Assembly (NCBI RefSeq): GCF_030010215.1
Contig: NZ_JASCRR010000003.1
Coordinates: 372,001 to 436,000 of the forward strand
Source of the DNA: Tianweitania sp. UT-5YL-CI-8
GTDB lineage: Bacteria; Pseudomonadota; Alphaproteobacteria; Rhizobiales; Rhizobiaceae
DNA length: 64,000 nt
Reading direction: 5' to 3'
Positions 24,890 through 34,806 of this stretch are shown here, in pieces; the stretch's first letter is position 1, and each line of letters starts with the position of its first letter. The notes under the pieces were generated by a model. The model made no database searches. It was not told the origin of the DNA and saw only the letters and a program-made list of their open reading frames with translations. The position numbers and the translations under genes were made by a program.

Positions 24890-25501
24890 ATGCCGGACGC
24901 AATTTTTCCGACTGCGACGCATATTCTGGTCGCAGCTTTGGTGCTGGGCTATGTGCTGGGCTCCATCCCCTTCGGCCTTCTGATCACCCGCGCAGCAGGC
25001 CTCGGGGACGTCCGCAACATCGGCTCGGGCAATATCGGCGCGACCAATGTCCTGCGCACCGGCAACAAGAAGCTGGCTGCCGCGACGCTTATCCTGGATA
25101 TGCTGAAAGGCACGGTTGCCGTGCTGGTGGCGTTGAACTGGGGGGTCGAGCCTGCGCTTGCCGCAGGCCTCGGCGCCTTCATCGGTCATCTCTATCCCGT
25201 CTGGCTCAAATTCAAGGGCGGCAAGGGCGTCGCCACCTATCTCGGCGTGTTGATCGGGCTGTATTGGCCGGTGGCGCTGCTGTTCGCCGTGATCTGGCTG
25301 CTGGTTGCCTTCATCAGCCGCTACTCGTCCTTGTCGGCGCTGTGCGCCGCGATTGCCGTGCCGGTATCGCTCTATATCCTCGGCGAGACGCAAATCGCAG
25401 GGCTGTTCGCCGTCATGAGCGTGATCGTGTTCATCAAGCACCGCGCCAACATCTCCCGCCTCATGGCGGGAACCGAAAGCCGGATTGGTTCCAAGGGATG
25501 A
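24890..25501 (+). CDS. plsY: Glycerol-3-phosphate acyltransferase PlsY
   Basis: 203 residues. A polytopic inner-membrane acyltransferase that moves the acyl group from acyl-phosphate to glycerol-3-phosphate, the first step of phospholipid synthesis. The motifs [16 protein letters not shown] (about 46-61) and [11 protein letters not shown] (about 105-115) are the signature loops. I chose the ATG at 24890; a TTG directly before it would add one residue. Its stop overlaps the dprA start (ATGA). Confidence 0.95.
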   Translation: MPDAIFPTATHILVAALVLGYVLGSIPFGLLITRAAGLGDVRNIGSGNIGATNVLRTGNKKLAAATLILDMLKGTVAVLVALNWGVEPALAAGLGAFIGHLYPVWLKFKGGKGVATYLGVLIGLYWPVALLFAVIWLLVAFISRYSSLSALCAAIAVPVSLYILGETQIAGLFAVMSVIVFIKHRANISRLMAGTESRIGSKG

Positions 25502-26628
25502 AGCAAGCCGGCGCCGGTCCCCGCCTGACAGACCGGCAACGGATCAACTGGCTTCGGCTCATCCGCACGCCCAATGTCGGGCCGGCGAGCTTTCGCGATC
25601 TGGTCAACCGATTCGGCTCTGCGGAAGCGGCACTCGCCATGCTGCCCGAGCTGATGCTGTCGGGCGGCGCAAAGCGGCTGGCAAAAATCCCCTCGGTGGA
25701 CGACGCGGAGCGCGAGATGGAGGCCTTGCACCGCTTCGGCGGCCGCTTCGTCGCCATCGGCGAACCCGACTATCCGCCGGTCATGCGCAACATGGACCAT
25801 CCTCCGCCCCTGCTTTCGGTAAAGGGCGACACCTCAGTCTTTGCGCTGCCCGCTATCGCCATCGTCGGCGCGAGGAATGCCTCGCTGGCCGGCATCAAGT
25901 TTGCGAGAAAGCTCGCCTACGACCTCGGCTCCGCTGGATATTGCGTGGTGTCGGGCCTTGCGCGCGGCATCGATACGGCTGCGCATCAGGGCAGTCTGGG
26001 CACCGGAACCGTGGCGGTTCTGGCGGGCGGCATCGACTGCATCTATCCGCCAGAGAATTCCGGCCTCTTTGACGAACTCACCGTCCGCAACGCTGCCGTC
26101 AGCGAGATGCCGTTCGGCTGGCAGCCGCGCGCCCAGGATTTCCCGCGCCGCAACCGTATCGTCGCCGGCATGTCGCTCGGTTTGATCGTCGTCGAAGCGG
26201 CGGACCGCTCGGGATCGTTGATCAGCGCGCGTCTCGCCAACGAGATGGGGCGGCTGGTCTTCGCCGTGCCGGGCTCTCCCCTCGACCCAAGGGCGGCCGG
26301 CACCAACCGCCTGCTCAAGGACGGTGCGACGCTGGTCACCCAGGTTGCCGATGTGCTCGACGCCTTGCAGCCGATCACAAAAAACGGCACCTCGACGATG
26401 ACGCTGGAAGAGCCGCCGGATTTTGGTTCAGTGCCCTTGCCGGCCGAGGACGACCGAAGCCGGGTGATCGAGGCGCTTGGGCCAACGCCGACAGGCGTGG
26501 ACGAAATCATTCGGCATACCGACCTGCATCCGGCTCAGGTTTTTATGATTCTGCTTGAACTTGATCTCGCCGGGCGGCTCGAACGCCATGCCGGCGGATC
26601 GGTATCACTTCTTGCGGGGCTGGACTGA
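25498..26628 (+). CDS. dprA: DNA-processing protein DprA
   Basis: 376 residues. DprA loads RecA on incoming single-stranded DNA in transformation. The Rossmann-like core has [44 protein letters not shown] and [17 protein letters not shown], with an N-terminal SAM-like domain and a C-terminal winged helix ([20 protein letters not shown]). The ATG at 25498 overlaps the plsY stop; a longer open frame runs through plsY but is a shadow. Its 3' end overlaps the small gene on the other strand by 24 bp. Confidence 0.94.
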   Translation: MKQAGAGPRLTDRQRINWLRLIRTPNVGPASFRDLVNRFGSAEAALAMLPELMLSGGAKRLAKIPSVDDAEREMEALHRFGGRFVAIGEPDYPPVMRNMDHPPPLLSVKGDTSVFALPAIAIVGARNASLAGIKFARKLAYDLGSAGYCVVSGLARGIDTAAHQGSLGTGTVAVLAGGIDCIYPPENSGLFDELTVRNAAVSEMPFGWQPRAQDFPRRNRIVAGMSLGLIVVEAADRSGSLISARLANEMGRLVFAVPGSPLDPRAAGTNRLLKDGATLVTQVADVLDALQPITKNGTSTMTLEEPPDFGSVPLPAEDDRSRVIEALGPTPTGVDEIIRHTDLHPAQVFMILLELDLAGRLERHAGGSVSLLAGLD

Positions 26629-26796
26629 CGCCGATTCGCCGCGAATGATCTCACCAGCTTCAATGAAGGCCATCTCTATATAATATGCGAGCATCGGACA
26701 GCGCTCGTTTTCGGCCATCCTGCGCAACTGGCCGAGCATTGAGTGCACATATTCAAGTGTTGCGACCTTGCTTTGTCCAGTAGCCGTCTGATGCAT
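26605..26796 (-). CDS. Small conserved rhizobial protein (63 aa), unknown
   Basis: 63 residues, with the helical core KVATLEYVHSMLGQLRRMAE and LAYYIEMAFIEAGEIIRGE. I recognise this pattern as a small protein recurring in Hyphomicrobiales without known function. I start it at ATG 26796, with an AGGGAAGG site upstream; the frame stays open to 26874 but that part is less plausible. It is convergent with dprA and overlaps its end by 24 bp. Confidence 0.6.
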   Translation of the reverse strand: MHQTATGQSKVATLEYVHSMLGQLRRMAENERCPMLAYYIEMAFIEAGEIIRGESASVQPRKK

Positions 26797-27085
26797 GCAA
26801 GAATGCCTTCCCTGTCGTGTCGACGCTCTCGAAAAAGATGCTGTTTCGTCCGGAAACTGCGCCATAAACCACAAACTTGATCACGTCTTACAGCTTAAGA
26901 TAATTATCCTGGATTGCAATGTTTCTTGAAAATAAATCTCTGGTTGCAGAGGGCTGAAAAGGTTCATTTCGCCCGCGCCCCTTGACCGATTGAAAAAGCA
27001 CGGCCATTTGACGGGCGAACGATATCAATAAAAGGCGTGCAGAAAGTCTGATCTCGACTGTAACCGCCGGAAATCATGAGCATCC

Positions 27086-29731
27086 ATGGACGTCGTCGTC
27101 GTAGAATCGCCGGCAAAAGCCAAGACGATCAACAAATATCTCGGCAAGAACTATAAGGTTCTGGCGTCGTTCGGCCATGTTCGCGACCTCCCGGCGAAAG
27201 ACGGCTCCGTGCGCCCGGATGAGGATTTCGCAATGTCCTGGGCGGTCGATGGCGCATCTTCGAAGCGCCTCGCCGAAATTTCCAATGCGGTCAAGGACGC
27301 CGACGGCCTGATCCTCGCGACCGATCCGGATCGCGAAGGCGAAGCAATCTCATGGCACGTTCTGGAGGTGCTCAAGCAGAAGCGGGTGCTAAAGGACAAG
27401 CCGGTCAGCCGCGTGGTGTTCAACGCCATCACCAAGCAGTCCGTGCTCGAGGCCATGGCCAACCCGCGCCAGATCGACGTCGCACTGGTCGATGCCTATC
27501 TGGCCCGCCGCGCGCTGGATTATCTCGTCGGTTTCACCCTGTCGCCGGTTCTGTGGCGCAAGCTGCCGGGCGCGCGTTCGGCCGGTCGTGTTCAGTCGGT
27601 GGCGCTTCGCCTGGTCTGCGACCGCGAAGCCGAGATCGAGCGTTTCATCGCCGTCGAATACTGGCAGATCGCCGCCATCCTGGGCACGCCGCGCGCCGAG
27701 CAGTTCGAGGCGAAGCTGACGGCTTTCGAAGGCAAAAAACTGCAGAGGCTCGACATTTCGTCGAAGGCGCAAGCCGATGACATCCGGTCGATGCTGGAAG
27801 GCGCGACATTCCACACCGCATCGGTCGAAGCCAAGCCGGCCAAGCGCAACCCCGGCCCGCCCTTCACCACGTCGACGCTGCAGCAGGCCGCGTCTTCGCG
27901 GCTTGGTTTCTCGGCGAACCGCACCATGCAAGTCGCCCAGAGGCTCTATGAAGGCCTCGACATAGGCGGCGAGACCGCCGGTCTCATTACCTATATGCGT
28001 ACGGATGGCGTGCAGATGGCGCCCGAGGCGATTTCCGCCGCCCGTGTCACTATCGGCAAGGAGTTCGGCGACAAATATCTGCCCGAGAAGCCACGCTACT
28101 ATTCGGCGAAAGCCAAGAACGCGCAGGAAGCCCACGAAGCCATCCGCCCGACCGACTTCTCGCGGCTACCGTCCGACGTACGCAAATATCTCGATGCCGA
28201 CCAAGCGCGTCTTTACGAAATGATCTGGAAGCGGGCTATCGCGAGCCAGATGCAGCCGGCGGAATTCGAGCGCACGACGGTGGAGATCGATGCGACCAAC
28301 GGGAGCCGCCACGCCAACCTGCGCGCTGTCGGTTCGGTGATGCGTTTCGACGGCTTCATCGCCGCCTATACGGATCACAAGGAAGAGGATTCGGAAGACG
28401 AGGAAAACAAGCGCCTCCCCGAAATCCGCTCCGGCGAGACGATGAAGCGCGAGGCTATCAACGCCACCCAACATACGACGGAGCCGCCTCCCCGCTATTC
28501 GGAAGCGTCGCTGATCAAGAAGATGGAAGAGCTCGGCATCGGCCGTCCGTCGACCTATGCATCGACCTTGAAGACGCTGGAGGATCGCGAATACGTCACG
28601 GTCGACAAGCGCAGGCTGACGCCGCAGGCCAAGGGCCGGTTGGTCACAGCCTTCCTGGAAGGCTTCTTCGAGCGTTATGTCGAATATGACTTCACGGCGG
28701 CACTTGAAGAGCGGCTGGACGAGATTTCGGACGGCAAGCTCGCCTACCGCGAAGTGCTGCGCGACTTCTGGAACGACTTTTCCAAGGCCGTCGAGAACAT
28801 CAAGGAACTGCGTGTCACAGAGGTTCTGGACGCGCTCAACGAAGAACTCGCGCCGCTGGTCTTCCCCGAACGCGAGGATGGCTCGAACCCGCGCATCTGC
28901 CCAAAATGCGGCACCGGCAACCTGTCGCTTAAGCTCGGCAAATACGGAGCTTTCGTCGGCTGCTCGAACTATCCCGATTGCGGCTTTACCCGCCAGCTTG
29001 GCGGCGACGGCACCAACGGCAATGGCGATGCGGCCGGGCTTGAAGACGGTACCAAGGCGCTCGGCGTCGATCCTTACACAAAGGAAGAGATCACCCTGCG
29101 CAGCGGCCGCTTCGGACCTTATGTGCAGCGTGGCGAAGGCAAGGAAGCCAAGCGCTCCAGCCTGCCGAAGGGCTGGACGACGGATTCGATCGATCACGAG
29201 AAGGCCTTGGCGCTGCTTTCGCTGCCGCGCGATGTCGGCAAGCATCCCGAGAGCGGCAAGATGATCTCCGCCGGCCTCGGCCGGTATGGACCCTTTGTCC
29301 TGTGTGACGGCACCTATGCCAATCTCGAGAGCATCGAGGATGTGTTTTCGATCGGCCTGAACCGCGCGGTGACGGTGCTTGCCGAAAAGCAGTCCAAGGG
29401 CGCGGGCGGTCGGGCGGCGGCGGTGGCCCTGAAGGAGTTCGGCGACCATCCAGATGGCGGCGGCAAGATCGTCGTGCGAGATGGCAAGTACGGTCCATAC
29501 GTCAATTTCGGCAAGGTCAATGCGACGCTGCCGAAGGGCAAGGACCCCGCCACGATAACGCTTGAGGAGGCCCTGGCGCTGATTGCCGAAAAACAGGGCA
29601 AGGATGGCGGCGCGACGAAGAAAAAGCCGGCGAAGGCAGCCAGTGCTGCCAGGAAGCCGGCGAAGACGGCCAGCGCGGCTAAGAAGCCTGCCGCCGCGAA
29701 GAAACCTGCTGCGGCAAAGAAAAAAGGCTGA
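27086..29731 (+). CDS. topA: DNA topoisomerase I
   Basis: 881 residues. A type IA enzyme that relaxes negative supercoils. TOPRIM N-terminus (VVVVESPAKAKTI, ATDPDREGEAISWH), the active-site Tyr in ITYMRTDG (about 303), and a C-terminal zinc-ribbon CPKCGTGNLSLKLGKYGAFVGC followed by repeated GRFGPYV/GRYGPFV/GKYGPYV strands. The tail is Lys/Ala-rich (KKPAAAKKPAAAKKKG), as in other alphaproteobacterial TopA. It starts a run with rnr, which begins 5 bp after its stop. Confidence 0.97.
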   Translation: MDVVVVESPAKAKTINKYLGKNYKVLASFGHVRDLPAKDGSVRPDEDFAMSWAVDGASSKRLAEISNAVKDADGLILATDPDREGEAISWHVLEVLKQKRVLKDKPVSRVVFNAITKQSVLEAMANPRQIDVALVDAYLARRALDYLVGFTLSPVLWRKLPGARSAGRVQSVALRLVCDREAEIERFIAVEYWQIAAILGTPRAEQFEAKLTAFEGKKLQRLDISSKAQADDIRSMLEGATFHTASVEAKPAKRNPGPPFTTSTLQQAASSRLGFSANRTMQVAQRLYEGLDIGGETAGLITYMRTDGVQMAPEAISAARVTIGKEFGDKYLPEKPRYYSAKAKNAQEAHEAIRPTDFSRLPSDVRKYLDADQARLYEMIWKRAIASQMQPAEFERTTVEIDATNGSRHANLRAVGSVMRFDGFIAAYTDHKEEDSEDEENKRLPEIRSGETMKREAINATQHTTEPPPRYSEASLIKKMEELGIGRPSTYASTLKTLEDREYVTVDKRRLTPQAKGRLVTAFLEGFFERYVEYDFTAALEERLDEISDGKLAYREVLRDFWNDFSKAVENIKELRVTEVLDALNEELAPLVFPEREDGSNPRICPKCGTGNLSLKLGKYGAFVGCSNYPDCGFTRQLGGDGTNGNGDAAGLEDGTKALGVDPYTKEEITLRSGRFGPYVQRGEGKEAKRSSLPKGWTTDSIDHEKALALLSLPRDVGKHPESGKMISAGLGRYGPFVLCDGTYANLESIEDVFSIGLNRAVTVLAEKQSKGAGGRAAAVALKEFGDHPDGGGKIVVRDGKYGPYVNFGKVNATLPKGKDPATITLEEALALIAEKQGKDGGATKKKPAKAASAARKPAKTASAAKKPAAAKKPAAAKKKG

Positions 29732-29736
29732 CCAGC

Positions 29737-32055
29737 GTGGCGCGGAAAATTCCCGGAAGCAAGACCGGCAAGAGCCGCGCCGGCGGTGCCGAAGGCGGCA
29801 CGTCCTATCGTCCGTCGCGCGACGATATCCTGCGCTACGTTGCGGAAAATCCGGATCGCGCCGGCAAGCGCGAGATCATCAAGGCCTTTGGCCTGAAAGG
29901 CGACGACCGGCCGTGGCTGAAAGAAATGCTGCGCGAGTTGCAGGATGAAGGTCTGCTGGCCGGCAACCGCAAGCGGCTGACGCGCCCCGGCGCGCTTGCC
30001 CATGTCGCCGTGCTGGATATTTTCGGGCGCGACGCAGAAGGCACGCTTCTTGCCCGTCCCTCCGAGCAGGCCGATGGCCCGCTGGTGGCCATCAACATCC
30101 GCAAAGCCGACGCGGCAACCGCGCCCGGCGTTGGCGACCGCGTTTTGGCGAAGACTTTTCCGGCTGAGGATTATCTCGGCGAGCCCGACCAGCCCGCTTA
30201 TACGGCGCGGGTGATGAAGGTGTTCGAGCACCGCAAGGACACTGCGCTGGGTGTGTTCCGCATCCTCGAAGACGGCACCTACCGCATCGAGCCGGTCGAG
30301 CGGCGTCAGCCCGAACTGGTGATCGAAAAGGATTTCCGCAACGGCGCCGAACCGGGCGATCTGGTCGAGGTCGAGGCCGGCAATTCCAGCCGCTATGGTC
30401 TGCCGCGCGGCAAGGTTATTTCGGTTCTGGGTTCGCTTACCAGCGAAAAGGCGGTCTCGATGATCGCCATTCATGCGCATGACATCCCCTATGTCTGGCC
30501 GGAAGAGGTCATCGCCGAGGCCGAGCGCGTCGAGCCCGCAACTCTGCAGGGTCGCGAGGACTGGCGCGACCTGCCTCTCATCACCATCGACCCGGCGGAC
30601 GCCAAGGACCACGACGACGCGGTGTTCGCCGAGCAGGATACCGACGAGAACAATCCAGGCGGCATTATCGCCACCGTGGCCATCGCCGATGTCGCAGCCT
30701 ATGTGACGTCGGGCTCCGCGCTCGACCGCGAGGCGCTGCGACGCGGCAACTCCGTCTACTTCCCCGACCGCGTTGTGCCGATGCTGCCGGAACGGATTTC
30801 AAACGACCTGTGTTCGTTGAAGGAACTGGTGGACCGTCCCGCGCTGGCGGTGAAGATGACGTTCTCCGCCGAGGGCCGGAAAATACGGCACTCGTTCCAC
30901 CGCATCATGATGAAGTCGGCGGCGAAACTCTCCTACCAGCAGGCTCAGGCGGCGATCGACGGCGTTCCGGACGACAAGACCAGCCCGATCCTCGACCCCA
31001 TTCTGAAGCCGCTTTGGGCAGCCTATGACGTGCTCAAGCGGGGCCGCCAGGCGCGCGAACCGTTGGAACTCGATCTGCCCGAGCGCAAGATCCTGCTCAA
31101 GCCGGATGGCACTGTGGATCGTGTCATCGTTCCCGAGCGGCTCGATGCGCACAAGCTTATCGAAGAGTTCATGATCCAGGCCAATGTGGCGGCGGCGGAA
31201 ACGCTCGAGAACAAGAAGCAGCGCCTGATCTATCGCATCCACGACGTTCCTTCGCTGTCCAAGCAGGAATCGCTACGCGAATTCCTGCAGACCATCGGCC
31301 TGTCGCTGGCACGTGGTGCCCAGATTCGAGCGGGCCAGTTCAACGGCATTCTTGAGCGGGTGCGTGGCGCGGACAATGAACAACTGGTCAATGAGGTCGT
31401 TCTGCGCTCGCAAAGCCAGGCGGAGTACAATCCCGACAATATCGGCCATTTCGGCTTGAACCTGCGGCGCTATGCGCATTTCACCTCACCGATCCGACGT
31501 TATGCCGACCTCATCGTTCACCGTGCGCTGATCTCGGCGCTCGGCCTCGGCTCGGATGGGCTCACGCAGGCGGAGGAAGACATGCTCGAAGAGATTTCCG
31601 GCCTCATCTCCCAAAGCGAGCGCCGTGCCATGGCAGCAGAGCGCGACACCGTCGACCGCCTGACAGCCGGCTATCTCGCCGAGCGCGTCAACGAGGCATT
31701 CGACGGGCGCATCTCCGGTGTCACCAAGTCGGGGCTGTTCGTGATGCTGCCGCAGTTCGGTGCCGACGGCTTCATCCCGATTTCGACACTGGGCGACGAC
31801 TATTTCGTGTTCGATGAGGCAGCGCGTGCGCTGTTTGGTGAGCGCAGCGGCAAAGGCTACCAGCTCGCCGACAGCGTTCAGGTCAGGCTGGTGGAAATTG
31901 CGCCGCTGGCAGGCTCCATGCGCTTCGAGATGTTGAGCGAACCCAAGCCCCTGCCCGGCTCGAAACGGTCGTTCCACAAATCCAAAGGCCAGAAAAGCCG
32001 CTCGCGGGCGTCACAGCCGCGACGCGGCGGCAGCGGGCACAAGCGGAGGTCGTGA
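29737..32055 (+). CDS. rnr: Ribonuclease R
   Basis: 772 residues, GTG start at 29737. A processive 3'-5' exoribonuclease that degrades structured RNA. Cold-shock-type domains precede the RNB catalytic core (ITIDPADAKDHDDAVFA, with the metal-binding Asp residues) and a C-terminal S1 domain (AFDGRISGVTKSGLFVML). The tail is Lys/Arg-rich. It overlaps the downstream DUF983 gene by 4 bp. Confidence 0.96.
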   Translation: MARKIPGSKTGKSRAGGAEGGTSYRPSRDDILRYVAENPDRAGKREIIKAFGLKGDDRPWLKEMLRELQDEGLLAGNRKRLTRPGALAHVAVLDIFGRDAEGTLLARPSEQADGPLVAINIRKADAATAPGVGDRVLAKTFPAEDYLGEPDQPAYTARVMKVFEHRKDTALGVFRILEDGTYRIEPVERRQPELVIEKDFRNGAEPGDLVEVEAGNSSRYGLPRGKVISVLGSLTSEKAVSMIAIHAHDIPYVWPEEVIAEAERVEPATLQGREDWRDLPLITIDPADAKDHDDAVFAEQDTDENNPGGIIATVAIADVAAYVTSGSALDREALRRGNSVYFPDRVVPMLPERISNDLCSLKELVDRPALAVKMTFSAEGRKIRHSFHRIMMKSAAKLSYQQAQAAIDGVPDDKTSPILDPILKPLWAAYDVLKRGRQAREPLELDLPERKILLKPDGTVDRVIVPERLDAHKLIEEFMIQANVAAAETLENKKQRLIYRIHDVPSLSKQESLREFLQTIGLSLARGAQIRAGQFNGILERVRGADNEQLVNEVVLRSQSQAEYNPDNIGHFGLNLRRYAHFTSPIRRYADLIVHRALISALGLGSDGLTQAEEDMLEEISGLISQSERRAMAAERDTVDRLTAGYLAERVNEAFDGRISGVTKSGLFVMLPQFGADGFIPISTLGDDYFVFDEAARALFGERSGKGYQLADSVQVRLVEIAPLAGSMRFEMLSEPKPLPGSKRSFHKSKGQKSRSRASQPRRGGSGHKRRS

Positions 32056-32492
32056 TGGAGCAGCAGGTTTTCGGCGGAGAAGCACCATCCGTGCGCCCCA
32101 AACGCCCGGTCTGGAACGCGATCAAACGAGGAATTCTGGGCAAATGTCCGCGCTGTGGCGAAGGCCGCCTGTTCCAGTCCTTCGTCAAGACCGTGGATGA
32201 ATGCGAGGTCTGCGGCGAGCAGATCCATCACCACCGTGCCGACGATCTTCCCGCCTATCTCGTCGTGCTTGTCGTCGGCCACATCGTCGTCGGCGCATTT
32301 ATGGCCATTGAAGCTGTCAGCACCATGTCGATGTGGGCGCATCTGGCCGTCTGGGTGCCGCTGACGATCATATCGTCGCTTCTCCTGCTCCGTCCTTGCA
32401 AAGGGGCTGTCGTCGGACTGCAATGGGCGCTGTATATGCACGGTTTCGGCGATGAAGAAGAGCGTTTGGAAACGCATCCCGAAATGCAGTAG
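32052..32492 (+). CDS. DUF983 family membrane protein
   Basis: 146 residues. N-terminal zinc-finger-like cysteines (CPRCGEGRLFQ and CEVCGEQIHHHRADD), then two transmembrane helices (about 75-95 and 100-122). DUF983 proteins accompany rnr in alphaproteobacteria and are otherwise uncharacterised. Its start overlaps the rnr stop. Confidence 0.88.
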   Translation: MMEQQVFGGEAPSVRPKRPVWNAIKRGILGKCPRCGEGRLFQSFVKTVDECEVCGEQIHHHRADDLPAYLVVLVVGHIVVGAFMAIEAVSTMSMWAHLAVWVPLTIISSLLLLRPCKGAVVGLQWALYMHGFGDEEERLETHPEMQ

Positions 32493-32551
32493 ACCCTGCA
32501 CGCCGTGGAACTTCCGCTCGATATCTGATTTTGCTTGATTGAGGTTTGTCC

Positions 32552-33292
32552 ATGGAAGGCATGACGCGCACCGAACTCGACAAGGTCGAGAACAAGGACT
32601 TTGCGCTGAAGAAGGGCAAGGCTCTGCGTCCCCGCGATGCAGCCACCCTGATTCTGCTCGACCGTCATGCCGATGGCGACGTGCGGGTGCTGATGGGCAA
32701 ACGCCATGCAAAGCACACCTTTATGCCCGGAAAGTTTGTTTTTCCAGGCGGACGTACAGATCCCGCCGACAGCCGTATCGCCCTGGTCAAGGGCCTCGAC
32801 CCGGCCGATGAACTGAGGCTGCGCACCGGTCGCACCACGGCCGCACGCGCCCGCGCAATTGCCTTGTCGGCGATCCGAGAGACCTATGAAGAGGCCGGCC
32901 TGCTGATCGGCGAACGCGGCGACTTCGTTGCCGGCCGTCCGGACTGGCAGGGATTTGCCGATCATGGCGTCAAGCCGTCGCTTGCAGGCCTTCGCATCGT
33001 CGCCCGCGCGATCACCCCACCCGGCCGCGTCAGGCGTTACGACACCTGGTTCTTTACCGCCTGGAGAAGCAGCGTGGCGCTCGAACTTCCCGAGGGCGGG
33101 CCGACTGACGAGCTTGAGGAGTGCGCCTGGCTGACCTTCGACCAAGCGGTCGAGCACGATTTGCCACCGATCACGAAGACGGTTCTGTCCGATCTTCGCA
33201 GCCGTCTTGAGGTCGATCCAGAACTGGCCGATCCCGTGCAGGTGCCCTTCTACCGGATGCTGAACAACCGCTTCCTGCGCGAACTGCTTTAG
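32552..33292 (+). CDS. NUDIX hydrolase
   Basis: 246 residues. The Nudix helix is shown by AIRETYEEAGLLIGE with the upstream FPGGR strand; about 50 residues separate the G of the box from REx2EE, longer than in compact Nudix enzymes, as in the YfcD/NUDT19-type acyl-CoA subgroup. A hydrolytic role on nucleoside- or CoA-diphosphates is inferred; the substrate is unknown. I start at ATG 32552 with GAGG 8 nt upstream; a TTG two codons earlier is possible. Confidence 0.85.
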   Translation: MEGMTRTELDKVENKDFALKKGKALRPRDAATLILLDRHADGDVRVLMGKRHAKHTFMPGKFVFPGGRTDPADSRIALVKGLDPADELRLRTGRTTAARARAIALSAIRETYEEAGLLIGERGDFVAGRPDWQGFADHGVKPSLAGLRIVARAITPPGRVRRYDTWFFTAWRSSVALELPEGGPTDELEECAWLTFDQAVEHDLPPITKTVLSDLRSRLEVDPELADPVQVPFYRMLNNRFLRELL

Positions 33293-33300
33293 CCACAGTC

Positions 33301-34488
33301 ATGACTGGACAGACCTCCGCGGCGCATCCCGAGCGCATCCAGTGGCGCTCGATATCGGCCGCCATCGCCTCGATCAGCGTGGTCGGCATCGCCATCGGCC
33401 TCGGTACGCCGCTCCTGAGCATCATTCTCGAATCGCGTGGCCATTCCGCCTCGATGATCGGTCTCAACAGCGCGGTCGCCGGCATTGCGTCGATTGCCGC
33501 TGCCCCGCTCGCCACGCCTCTCGCCGCGCGTCTTGGCGTTGTTCCGACCATGCTGCTCGCCATCTTTGCCGGTGCAGCCGCCTTTGTCGGCTTTCATTTC
33601 TCGCCCTATTTCTGGATGTGGTTTCCGCTGCGGGCGCTTCTGCATATCGCCCTCACCGTCCTGTTCATCCTGTCGGAATTCTGGATCAGCACGTCGGCCC
33701 CGCCGCACCGGCGAGGCCTGGTGCTCGGCATCTATGCTACGGTGCTCTCGCTAGGGTTCGCGGTCGGTCCCTGGATTTTTTCCATCATCGGCAGCGGCGG
33801 TTTCCTGCCGTTCGGCGTCACCTGCGTGCTTGTCACAATCGCCGCAATTCCAGTGTTTCTGGCGCGCAAGGAAAGTCCGAAGCTTTCGCTGGGCGATGCC
33901 ACGCGCGGCTTCCTGCGCTACACCTGGCTGGTTCCGACGGCAACGGCCGCCGTTCTCGTCTTTGGCGCTGTCGAAACCGGCGGTTTCACGCTGTTCCCGG
34001 TCTACGGCAACCGGATCGGCTATTCCGAAGGCGATGCGGCCCTGCTGCTGACCATGATCGGTCTTGGCAATGTCATCCTGCAGATCCCGATCGGCATGCT
34101 CAGCGACCGGGTGCGCGACCGCCGCTGGCTCCTGCTTGCCTGCGCGGCGGTCGGCCTGGTCGGCACCGTAGCGATCCCTTTCGTGGCGGCCAACTGGTAT
34201 GTCCTGGCCGGTCTGCTCTTCGTTTGGGGCGGCGTGGTCGCGGCACTTTACACGGTAGGCCTGGCCCATCTCGGCTCGCAGCTTTCCGGCCACGATCTCG
34301 CATCGGCCAATGCCGCCTTCATCTTCTGCTACGGCATCGGCATGATTCTGGGACCGCAGACGATCGGTCTCGGCATGGATCTTTTCGGCGCCCATGGCTT
34401 CAGCTGGGCGCTTGCAATCTTCTTCGCCTGTTATGTTATGCTTGCGGCGACGCGGCTTCTGGTCGGCAGAGGCAAAGTCCCGGGTTGA
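33301..34488 (+). CDS. MFS transporter
   Basis: 395 residues with about 12 hydrophobic segments and the inter-domain loop motif GMLSDRVRDRRWLLL (MFS motif A-like, about residue 264). The gene begins 8 bp after the NUDIX stop, so both share a transcript. Substrate unknown; it resembles drug- or sugar-exporter groups of the superfamily. Confidence 0.88.
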   Translation: MTGQTSAAHPERIQWRSISAAIASISVVGIAIGLGTPLLSIILESRGHSASMIGLNSAVAGIASIAAAPLATPLAARLGVVPTMLLAIFAGAAAFVGFHFSPYFWMWFPLRALLHIALTVLFILSEFWISTSAPPHRRGLVLGIYATVLSLGFAVGPWIFSIIGSGGFLPFGVTCVLVTIAAIPVFLARKESPKLSLGDATRGFLRYTWLVPTATAAVLVFGAVETGGFTLFPVYGNRIGYSEGDAALLLTMIGLGNVILQIPIGMLSDRVRDRRWLLLACAAVGLVGTVAIPFVAANWYVLAGLLFVWGGVVAALYTVGLAHLGSQLSGHDLASANAAFIFCYGIGMILGPQTIGLGMDLFGAHGFSWALAIFFACYVMLAATRLLVGRGKVPG

Positions 34489-34590
34489 CTTTTGAGGCAC
34501 GATCTTTATGTGTCGCGCCAGGTTTTCCGCGTCCGGGTGATTTTCCCGTCTAGAAGCGGTTTCAACACAAGAGCACCAACGGACGAGATC

Positions 34591-34758
34591 ATGGCCAAGG
34601 CAGCAAATATCAAGATCAAGCTTCTGTCGACCGCAGACACCGGTTTCTTCTATGTGACGAGCAAGAACAGCCGCACGAAGACCGACAAGCTGTCGTTCCG
34701 CAAGTACGACCCGGTTGCGAAGAAGCACGTCGAGTTCAAGGAAACCAAGATCAAGTAA
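34591..34758 (+). CDS. rpmG: 50S ribosomal protein L33
   Basis: 55 residues. [20 protein letters not shown] and [17 protein letters not shown] identify L33. There is no cysteine in the chain, so it is the zinc-independent (C-) form normal for this class. An intrinsic terminator follows about 25 bp after the stop. Confidence 0.97.
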   Translation: MAKAANIKIKLLSTADTGFFYVTSKNSRTKTDKLSFRKYDPVAKKHVEFKETKIK

Positions 34759-34783
34759 TCTTGCTTTCTTCATCGATGCGACG

Positions 34784-34806
34784 ATGCCGCCTTCGGGCGG
34801 CATTTT
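34784..34806 (+). terminator. Intrinsic terminator after rpmG
   Basis: ATGCCGCC (34784-34791), TTCG loop, GGCGGCAT (34796-34803), then TTTT. The stem-loop and T-run are unambiguous. Confidence 0.85.

Noticed and set aside
28166-29449. Long antisense frame within topA
   Set aside because: A typical high-GC shadow of the conserved topA frame; no independent support. Similar long antisense frames in dnaE, gcvP and metH were ignored for the same reason.
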